From the NCBI GenBank assembly GCA_030248215.1, contig JASANG010002309.1:1-64000 (forward strand): DNA of 64,000 nucleotides, in the 5' to 3' direction. This document shows, piece by piece, positions 45,759-64,000 of this stretch. Position numbers and translations under genes: made by a program. Every line of letters begins with the position of its first letter. The stretch's first letter is position 1. This DNA comes from Enoplolaimus lenunculus (Eukaryota; Nematoda; Enoplea; Enoplida; Thoracostomopsidae). A model generated the notes under the pieces. That model saw only the letters and a program-made list of their open reading frames with translations. It searched no databases and was not told where the DNA came from.

Positions 45759-47046
45759 TATTTCATTCATAAATATACATTGTTTTAAATACAAAAAGTA
45801 CTGCAAATCTGGCTATAAGCCTTTAATTTGTCTCAATCTTAAAAACGCACAAATCGTTATTCTTACGGCGGAAATTATGAAAATCTTGCATTACAGTAGG
45901 GATATAAGCATTATTAATCAATTAAATATAACATTAAAACAGAATACTAAAGTAAAACACTTGCTTAACAGAAAGGCGGTGCTGACCTTACTAAAATTTT
46001 TATATTCGCAACGCACTCAGGTTAATAAATTTGCAGAAAACTCTTAAATTAATACTAAACGCAAAGCAAACCAGGAGTTTTACTTTTCAACTGAAATGAT
46101 CCTGTATTACGCTAAATTGTTTAATTCGGCAAAATTTGACCAATAGGCCCTGCCGTTCGTTTCTGCACCCTGAGAGCTTTTTCAAAATAGTTATATTTTA
46201 AACCAGTCGTAATGGGACTACATTTATTGAGCGAAGCTCGAACACACGTAAGCAATTAAGGTAATATGCAAATTAGCTATTAGCTAGCTATTCATATTAT
46301 CGGTTTTGGAGGTTTGTAAACAATTTATTCAGATTCCTCGCACCCAAAAACCTTCAGTAAACCTTAATAATTATTGAAATATTTTAAAAAGCCCTAGTTT
46401 GGTCTTGTCAATTAAGCTAATAAGTAAATTAGCTATTAGCTAACTATTCAATTATCGGTTTTGGATGTTTGTAAACAATTTATTCAAATTCCTCGCACCT
46501 AAAAACCCTTTAGCGCTGAAATTAAATTATATTGCTTTTAACCTTAATAATTAGTGAAATATTGTAAAAAGTCCTAATCGGTTTTGGATGTTTTTAAACA
46601 GTCTACGCAGATTTCTCGCACCCGAAAACCCTATAATGCTAACATTAGATTGCTTCTAACTGTAATAATTAGTGGAATATTGTGGAAAGTCATAATTCAG
46701 GCTTTATTAATTATGCAAATTAGCCTGTAGCTAATAAACGGCTTAAAATTTTAAAACCCAATGCGAGGTTAACACCCCAGAATAATTGGCTTTCAAACAA
46801 AAAAAGTTTATCAAAATCGGTTCAGCCGTTCCTGAGATTCTTTTCGGACGGACAGAAGGACAGACGGACGGACGGGCATCCGCCTTTCGACCCGCAAGTA
46901 CAAAACATAAAACGCTTCGCGAAACTCCGAGCTTCGCTCGGAGTTTCGCTTCGCTCAAAAATAAATTTGTGAAAAGCCAACGATACACTGTCAAAGGTAA
47001 ACCCTGAAACGTCCTGGCTTATAAGTTATTTACCATTCAAAAGCGA
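45759..47046. other. Intergenic, with a ~160 bp tandem repeat and a dispersed 3'-end motif
   Basis: 46,245-46,740 contains three diverged units of about 160 bp sharing CGGTTTTGGATGTTT, TTCCTCGCACC and TTAATAATTAGTGAAATATTG. At 46,795-46,880 a common dispersed-repeat motif occurs (TCAAAATCGGTTCAGCCGTTC followed by GGACGGACAG repeats). At 46,919-46,948 lies a perfect 12-bp stem hairpin (CGAAACTCCGAG / CTCGGAGTTTCG). Confidence 0.6.
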
Positions 47047-47261
47047 GGCCCATGTTACTTTAAGGAGCGTCCAGGTTTTTAGTGGATCTATAAAAGAGTA
47101 GGTTTAGATTCTAGATTACATTTTTTGTTTGGGCTTAGGCTTAGCTTAGGAACTCATTTTTGCAACGCTTAGGCTTAGGAATACGCTTAACTCATCTTTG
47201 CAACGCTTCGGCTTAGGAATACGCTTAATCTACTGTTACGCCTTTTAAAGTAATATTGGCC
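47047..47261. mobile_element. TTAGGC-MITE copy, GGAGCGTCCAGG subfamily
   Basis: GGCCCATGTTACTTTAAGG at the left, AAAGTAATATTGGCC at the right, near-matching 8-bp flanks AAAAGCGA / AAAAGAGG. The right TTAGGC block is duplicated (GCTTAGGAATACGCTTAAC twice). Confidence 0.85.
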
Positions 47262-47578
47262 AAAAGAGGTATAGTGAAACATAATCTGTGCTTGAACCGA
47301 GTTTTTCGGTTCCATTGCACTCATGAGACCATTTAAACTTTCAAGTACCAAACCGTACGTCGTGATTTAATGCCAATATTCGGCTGAATGAGATAAAACT
47401 AAAGAAGTACAGTACCTTTTAAAACCTGCGTTCATGGAGTGGAATTAAGAATATACTAATGTCTGTTAGGTACTGCTGTGAAACTATTTCGGTAAATAAA
47501 AGGAAAACCAGGTGCGATCCCCCTCGCCAAACGCTTTCATTAGCATATTTGTTCAGGGATATTAGACACTGTTTCAGC

Positions 47579-47765
47579 GGCCCATGTATAGAACAGGTCC
47601 GGAACAATAGTTTAAGCATATTCCAAAGCCTAAACCTAAGCCTAAGCCTAAAAGCGTAAGGTTGAGCCTATTCCTAAGCCTAAGCAAAAAATTTATTCTA
47701 CAGCTCAAACTGACTCTATTATAGCCCCTCCGGAAAGCGATCCGGCCCCGTTCTATATATGGGCC
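47579..47765. mobile_element. TTAGGC-MITE copy, 8-bp TSD with one mismatch
   Basis: GTTTCAGC (47,571-47,578) and GTTTCAGT (47,766-47,773). The ends are GGCCCATGTATAGAACAGG and CCGTTCTATATATGGGCC, with CCTAAGCCTAAG inside. Confidence 0.9.
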
Positions 47766-48516
47766 GTTTCAGTTCGCAACACAAGCACCCCCATAAAAAG
47801 TACACCCTTTTTTCAAAATGCTGGCTACGCCGGTGTCAGAAAAAAACGGTTGATCTAAGCTGAAATTTAAAATTTACGGAAATCTTCAACAACAAATAAT
47901 TTTTAAACAAAATAGGTTTAGTTGAAAATTGTGTCAAGAAATCAGTGAAACTTTTCTTGAAATACTTGCCGCTTGGTAGGTACATAATGGTAATACAGGT
48001 GGATAGAAGATTAAAACAAGTGTTTTACATGCGCTCCAATTCTGTACTTAGCAGAAATGTAACAGAACACAATGACATTTTTAATAAGTTTCAAATAATG
48101 ACTAGAAATATAGAATCAAAAATTGGCCGTAGAAGAAATATATGCATAAAGTCCAGTTTTAAGATGTTTTCAATAGTTTCTGATTTCTAGCCTATAAAAT
48201 CATGGTCCGACTATCCTCCATGCGGCATGACAAGTCAGTCTATCCTCAATGCGGCATGAGAAGTGTTGCTTGCTGCATTAGGTATAAGTATAAACGACAA
48301 GCTGCAAGCACACCAGTTGAAGATTAAGTCTTATGCTTGAAAAGGATAAGCACTGAATTGTGCATGAAAGCCAAAGCCTAAGCCAGCAATTTTAAAACTT
48401 ATCCTAGACCGAAACTAAGACCTCAGAAAATTCAAAAAGCCACCGCTCTAAGCTAGACATGGACCGCCTGAATTCAGTCACAACACGTGATAAACGCTCT
48501 ATCAAAAAACCTTATA
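47766..48516. other. 3' flank of the Cys-rich secreted protein gene
   Basis: No gene seen. A 28-bp direct repeat (GACTATCCTCCATGCGGCATG / TCTATCCTCAATGCGGCATG) lies at about 48,211-48,262. Confidence 0.45.
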
Positions 48517-57884
<9,368 letters not shown>

Positions 57885-59886
57885 TTTTCAGACACATTTT
57901 ACACGAAATTTAACAATTTTTAAAATTCTTTCATTAACTCTTGACGCAAGAAAGTGTTTAAAATCATATGCTAATAATAATAATCATTGTGCATCATATT
58001 GTTTTGCTGATACTATTTTGCTTAAAACTACGTAAACAAAAAACTATTAAGCCACCGGCATTTCTACGCTAGGATAAAGCTTACGAAGACAGAGCTACAT
58101 ATAGCGATGGTTGGACGGGTGAAAGAAGCAATAGAAATTTGAGGAAAAAGTTTTTTTGTGAAAGTTGCAAAATTGAAAATTTGAGTCGTAAAGTGAGAAA
58201 AAAACTCGCAGATAAACATACGTTACGTCACGTTTTGTTTGGTCATTTTGAGCAAAAAAAAAACGTTGCGGACTTCAAACACAACGACCGACCGTAATGT
58301 ATTGTTTAACAGGCTATTTTGAGGTATTTTTAAATAAACTATTTTCGTTTCAGCCTTATGATTTTAATTTTAAACACAGTTACACCTGTTTTGACCGTTT
58401 TAGAGTCGCCGTGTAAAAAGCTCAAATCCGCAAAAAATCTCAAATAGGTTCGTATTTGGCAAATTCTGGCCGATAGAAATTCCTATAAATGCCAAAATTT
58501 ATGCTAATATAGGAATGATGAACATGCGGAAATATAAATCGAAGTCTTATATGATTTTTAAAAAATAACACAGACCTGATAATTTTTCAAGGTAAATAGA
58601 GTGTTCAGAGTCGCCGCTGAACCGTTTTACCGTCTGGAACAGCTTAGCGATTAACAGTGGCTTCATCGCATCCTATGACAAAACTAGCCAATGCTCTTTT
58701 TAGGGCCATAAAACAGTAGATTAAGCGTATTCCTAAACCTAAGCCTAAGCGTTGCAAAAGCGTATTCGAAGCACTACACTGTTTAAATTTTAATATTTGT
58801 GATCGTACACTTTTTCATTGAAACATAAGCTTCATGCTTAACATTAACGTTCGCTAGTGTTTGGTGCTTTATTGACTACGGCGCAGCAGACAATCGCTTA
58901 TTTTACAGAAACTTTAATTCTTTCCAATCGGACATCGGTTAAACTGATGTTTCTGCGCAAACTTTTACAAAAAAGTACACGGAACGCAATTTCGTTTTTC
59001 ACTTTACATTTACTCACAGTTTAATTCAAGACAGATCTCTTAGGCACCTAAACGCATCAATTGGAAGTCCACGATCCGATGCCGAGTGGCTTACAAAATT
59101 AGAAATTCTATTGTATCCAGCTTTCCTCTTGCTAAATCGCAGTTGTAACTTGGTTGAATCCAATTATGAAACATGCAGTTTGCAGGAGTGCAAACTACTG
59201 CAATCACACCGATAAATGTATCAAAAATAGAGTTGAGTATACACGATGTCCTCGTACGTAACATTTACCTTGTAAATATTGTATTTTTGGTTTATGCATC
59301 GGTTATAATCTGAGGCTTTTAGCAACTATTTCAGTAAAAATTGGTTTCATTATATATTTTTGGGTTTGTTGCAGGGAGCAACCGGAGGTGAAAAATACCG
59401 GAGCAGTAGCACGAGGTCAACAAAACTTGCCGGAGCTTGATGTCAAACGAAATTAGGTAGTTAAAATAATGCTTAATCTGTCAACTTTAGAAAACATCTA
59501 TGCAAAGTTGTTAAAAACTTTGATTTTTGGTTGTTTTTATTTAAAAAATCCCGACAACTTTTACTTCTCACAATTGCACCAAAACTGACAGCCAAACGCA
59601 CCAAACGATATCATTTTTAAAAACATTAAAAAAATTTCACTGTCGAAAAAACCACAACCGTCGGCAAAAATTCTACCTTAGCCTGGGTCAGAACCGAAGG
59701 TCTCTTTTCTTGCCGAGGCCAAAAGCGGACCTCTGTTGTACCAGTACTTTTTAGTCTTTAGACGACACTTGCAACTGGATACGTTCTGTGTACAAACAAA
59801 TACATAATATGGGCACACAATGCGTGCTTAATAAGTCAACTTTACAAATATATACCGCGTTTTTTATTAGTTTCGTTTTTCTGTAA
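57885..59886. other. Intergenic, no gene seen
   Basis: AT-rich sequence upstream of the secreted-protein gene. A TTAGGC-MITE remnant is at about 58,700-58,765 (CCTAAACCTAAGCCTAAGCG). I see no coding exon. Confidence 0.5.
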
Positions 59887-60413
59887 ATACTGTTCAGGCC
59901 CGAATAAGAGAGAAACAGACTAATATTTAATTCGCCAGTCTAGATGGTACGCTAGGTTCGAAACTGAGGCCAATGTAAAGAACAGGGCCGGAAGATATTA
60001 TAACCATAGTTCTAAGCTTAAGCCTCAGCCTACCTTAAGCGTAAGAATGAGCAAATTCGTAAGCCTAAGAATAAGCCTAAGCCTATGCCAAGCAAAAAAT
60101 TACTCTGAAGCTTAAGCTTACTCTATTGCAGTCCCACAGAAAAACGTTCCGCCCACTAATATTTAAATTGCCTGTCTAGATGGTACGCTAGGTTCGAAAC
60201 TGTGACCAATGTAAAGAACAGGGCCGGAAGATATTATAACCATAGTTCTAAGCTTAAGCCTAAGCCTCAGCCTACCTTAAGCGTAAGAATGAGCAAATTC
60301 GTAAGCCTGAGAATAAGCCTATGCCTATGCCAAGCAAAAAATTACTCTGAAGCTTAAGCTTACTCTATTGCAGTCCCACAGAAAAACGTTCCGCCCCTGA
60401 TCTTCACATGGGC
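59887..60413. mobile_element. Tandemly duplicated TTAGGC-MITE with flank
   Basis: Two copies of a MITE (59,968-60,154 and about 60,204-60,413), each preceded by the same ~50 bp flank (ACTAATATTTAA...GATGGTACGCTAGG), giving a direct repeat with a period of about 236 bp. Only the second copy has the full right end (GATCTTCACATGGGC). Outer flanks GAAACTGA and GAAACGGT are near-matching. The flank itself begins with a family 2 MITE remnant (59,887-59,950). Confidence 0.8.
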
Positions 60414-61326
60414 GAAACGGTTATTTACATATTTTTCAATCCATCTGCTCCATTGAACCCACATCTTTAACTTCCCTGCCAGTCATGTTCTATGGTTTAT
60501 GCAAATTCATTAATTTATGAATATATTTAAGACTTGATAATTGTACTTTTATTAATAAATCAAATTCTGCACTAAACTTGTCCAGAAATGATTACCGCAT
60601 TATAAGCGTAATTGTCGTTTGCGGACTAAACAGTAATTTTGTACTCTATCCATTGACGAACTCTAAATTTGGGAAATAGCCTTCCATTGATTCAGATGAT
60701 ACCTTCGGCTTCGGCTCTGGTTTTTTCGCCTCCAGTTGCACCCTGATATAAAGCAATATCGCTACAATTTATTGCTATCAAACTCAAAACAATCAAAACG
60801 ATGTCCATTTTACTTTATTAAAGCAAAGTCAATGACCGTCATATGCCGCATTCATAGCAGCCGATTCAAGTAAATATACAATAATTTTCAATAAAGAAAT
60901 ATAATAAAACTATAATACTAGGTAATATCCAAACAGATTTCATTCAACAAATAAAATGACTATCATACGCCATCACAACCAAGAGTGGAGCTGTGCTTGT
61001 CGTGCGGCGCTGTCTGGCACCTCCCGTCGTCATGCGTCAACTGTTCGGAGCCGTCCGCCACCTTACGAAATCATACGCGAGTAATTCGCATACGATGCCG
61101 CACGGTAACGAATGACGCTGGACGTTATACGCTTATTTTCGTTTACAAATTGGTTTACATGCCATTCGGCGCTGTATGGCAATTCGTGCACGATGAAGTG
61201 TCGCACCGAACGATGCAGAAACGTGTCACGCTTAGGACTGCACTATGATACTTTTATGTGCTGCGCAGCGACATACATCGTATAGCACCGCATGTTTAAT
61301 ATTTTTTGTAGAGTATAGCGTTACCC
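60414..61326. other. Intergenic with a GC-richer patch
   Basis: 60,985-61,248 is less AT-rich than its surroundings and has an open frame of 87 codons (PSSCVNCSEPSATLRNHTR). It contains a repeated word (GCGGCGCTGTCTGGCA / TTCGGCGCTGTATGGCA), so I read it as an old repeat and not a gene. Confidence 0.4.
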
Positions 61327-64000
61327 TTATACCAATCCAGGTAAAGCAAGCATCGGCAACCGAATAAGCATATTAATTTTCACATTCGCCAAATCTGACT
61401 TCAAATCATCACCAATTTCAACTGGATCTTGACCTCCATATATCACAGTTAATTCTGCAAACTGTTTTCCGTTCATTTCAATTTCCCGGCGTCGTTTTTC
61501 AAACATCCGTTTAAATCCATCCGCTGTGAGTGGACCACAATCTCGACAACTGAACGTCTGTAGTGACTGCGCAAAGCCGCCTATATCTACTAGAAACGAA
61601 TCATCGCCAAGCCCAGATACTGAATCCAAATTCAAATGAAACAGCTTTGCACATCGTAGCACCAACATTGAGATACACGCTGATGAAAGTGACGCGTAAC
61701 GGAAGTTTGCCTGTAACCGAATACGATAAATCAATTTGATTTTGTTTGAATTTGATCTGCAATAATTTTCCATTAAGCGCATAGATGCCGCCAGAAATTT
61801 TTGAAAGCGGTGTTATGTAACGTTATATAAAAATTCGAAGGAATGTGTCACAAATTGGAAAATTAGCTAAAACATGGGAGTTCGACATCTAACACACATG
61901 GCTGTGCCATTGTTTACGTATAATACGAAAATTGTGTGGAAAAACAAAAATGTTCTGAAATGTATTTAAAAAATTTATTCAAATATAGACAAATAAATAA
62001 AACTCAACTGAACTGAATACTAAAAACCAAAACTAAACTGTACAAAGTATTAAACGTTTCACGACCCAATATCTACAATAACCTGCTAACCTATCTTTGG
62101 TACGATTATTGGTGAATGTTGAGACTTGTGTTGTCATTATGTCATATGTCCTATATATTTGATCTGTGTGTATTATTTATATGGTTGTTTTTGAGTTGTG
62201 TGCTTATCTATAAACAGTGGCTAGTGCAACTGACGCTTTATTGAAAAATAGAATTGTTTTCGCGAAACAAACCATAAAGTTACCTGTTCTAAATTCGAGC
62301 AGTATTCAGACACCGTGTTAACCGATGAATCGGTGATCGAAGGAGACATTGCTACGATCGATTTGAGTCCGCCAAACCGTGCGATTGCTCGAAGGTGTTC
62401 ATCGCCAAAGTGAGACGTGCGCCCAACCCAAAAATGAGATAAATATTTCAGCGGAGTTACCTAAAGTTAGAAATAATTATATACTGCTGATTACAACTAT
62501 ATTTATCTAAAATTAAAACTTATATACTGTTGATTGAAACTATATTTAAAAATGAAACAAAACGAATCCTTCATAACCTTGGGGAGGCGGGATGTAATTA
62601 GCAGCAACTGCCATATAGCTTAAAAAATCACAGGCTTGCGTTCGTAGACCTGTACTTTGAGGCCGTCAGTGTTCTTTCCCAAAAATTATAAGCTTGAAGC
62701 CAGGAAGCGACTGAATATCCAGGTACAGGTCACAAAATCATGAATCAGCCCTGGTATTCTAGTTCAATTCTAAAACCAACATAAACATAAAAATTATAAC
62801 ACATTAGGGGCCGTGCATATAGTAAGAGAAATGTCTAGTAGCAAACCGATGTGAAATCAACAAAACTAATTTGTATAATTGGCGAAACTGTTACCTTTAG
62901 AGGGCCAAAATCGGTTAAAGCTTGACACCCATCAACTCTCAGTTCTTCAAGCAACTGACACGAGCGAACTATTGCTGCAAAATCGTCATTTCCAATCCGA
63001 GTGGCATTCAACCACAAATGCCGCAAGTTTTTCAAACGTTGAAGTGGCCGAAGAATTGTTGCTCTGCTAAAAATTAAATAACATTAACCTTTTGCAGAAT
63101 CGTAAAAGTGGTGTTATACATGCTGTCCAACTTCTCGTGTACAATAGCACAAGGTCCTCTACGGCACCAAAACACGAAAGATGGCATTAAACTTATCTTA
63201 AATTATAGCATCCATAGTACACGTAAGTATACAGTTGTTCATTTTGAGCAGAATATGTATGAATTATACAAAAATGACAGAAGATTACACAAACTTAGCA
63301 CTTATATTTAACTCACAAACAAACGTGGCAAAATTATTGCGGCGTTGAAAAAGATAACATATTTTTTCAATATCATGTTATCTTCAGATTGCAAATAAAC
63401 CAACTGCTCGGTCAGTAACTACTAAACAATTTTTCATTTGTACTTGACTGGGAAATTGACAACCAACAAAATATGAAATGCAAAAAGTATTTAATGAGGC
63501 AACTAAATTTAAATTCCTTGTGGTTTCAAGCTAACAATATAACACATACGTATCAAAGCAAACGTATCGTGAATTTCACTTAATTATTCGTAATACGGAT
63601 TCAAATTTACGATTATAATCACATAATACGTAAAATTAAATTCAAAACTCGAGATTAAAAGCAAAGAACTAACCAGCATCCTATCGACAACCGCGTCAAA
63701 TTTGGACATCCTTCAACCAAATCCGCCAATTCTTGATTTTCAACTGGAACCGCATGAAACCCGACACCGGACATCAAGTCAGATCGGATACGTGGAACAA
63801 ATCGAGCACCGGCGCAATTAATAAACGACAGATTTGTTGCGGAGGACAAAAAATTGTTTATGTTCTTTAAAACGCGTGCAAAATCACGCTCAGATGCAAG
63901 TGCAACGTAATCCGACGTGATATATGTAGCGGCTGATAGATCGAATGAGTGTAGACCAGCTAACGCAGGAAATAGGTCCGTTGCTTCCTCAGTTATGATA
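61327..64000 (-). CDS. Leucine-rich-repeat protein, F-box/AMN1-like, 3' part
   Basis: Four exons are visible: 63,674-64,000 (continues beyond the window), 62,895-63,066, 62,284-62,460 and 61,327-61,710 with the stop. Splice sites are canonical, and the first two exons join in phase through a split Cys codon. The sequence is a run of ~26-residue cysteine-type LRRs: LVEGCPNLTRLSIGCC, LKNLRHLWLNATRIGNDDF, IVRSCQLLEELRVDGCQAL, LRAIARFGGLKSIVAM, VSEYCSNLEQ. The last exon adds LRRs and a tail. Such repeats are typical of F-box/LRR proteins, which select substrates for SCF ubiquitin ligases. The F-box itself would be N-terminal and is outside the window, so an AMN1-like protein without an F-box cannot be excluded. 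Confidence 0.75.

Noticed and set aside
60985-61248. 87-codon ORF with several cysteines
   Set aside because: Contains an internal repeated word and lacks splice or start context; read as an old repeat.

Overview
This is a 64 kb piece of an AT-rich eukaryotic genome, almost certainly from a nematode. The reasons are: short introns ending in TTTCAG/TTTTAG-type acceptors, an ShKT-domain secreted protein, a Cys-rich extracellular protein of nematode style, and dozens of short TTAGGC runs (the nematode telomere unit) scattered through the window inside small transposons. I see no prokaryotic genes and no retrovirus-like or other capsid-bearing element.

Layout. 1-3.7 kb holds one exon-like ORF, small repeats and a ~26-30 bp minisatellite. 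3.7-21 kb is one segment present three times in alternating orientation: A (about 3,684-9,598), B (about 9,592-15,157, inverted) and C (15,153-21,000). It carries the 3' exons of a two-pore-domain potassium (K2P) channel gene. The complete K2P gene is on the minus strand and runs from 33,672 through C; I could join 14 exons in phase (about 806 aa). Both pore signatures (TIGYGN, TIGFGD), four membrane segments and an unusually long ~470-residue linker between TM2 and TM3 are visible. A small plus-strand gene for a four-transmembrane claudin-like protein (24,103-26,706) lies inside a K2P intron. 33.7-42.5 kb is gene-poor repeat sequence with a pure (AAC)n array. 42.8-45.8 kb is a plus-strand gene modelled as ShKT domain + Thr-rich tract + basic tail. 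48.5-57.9 kb is a minus-strand, five-exon gene for a 635-residue secreted Cys-rich, glycosylation-rich protein. A long same-strand ORF with a large Asn tract sits in one of its introns. 61.3-64 kb is the 3' part of a minus-strand leucine-rich-repeat (F-box/AMN1-like) gene that continues past the right edge.

Mobile DNA. The dominant repeat is a family of ~150-215 bp MITEs with termini like GGCCCATGTAAAGA, 8-bp target duplications (exact at several copies, as in hAT elements) and internal TTAGGC arrays. More than twenty copies or fragments occur, many in introns. One is present in B and C but absent from A. Several further non-autonomous families are present.

Caution. The A/B turn lies in sequence that is G-poor and deletion-rich compared with its clean copy in C, and both turns occur at short inverted microhomologies. 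The triplication may be a fold-back rearrangement, but it could equally be an amplification or long-read chimera carried into the assembly. The single K2P gene and the intron-borne genes do not depend on it.
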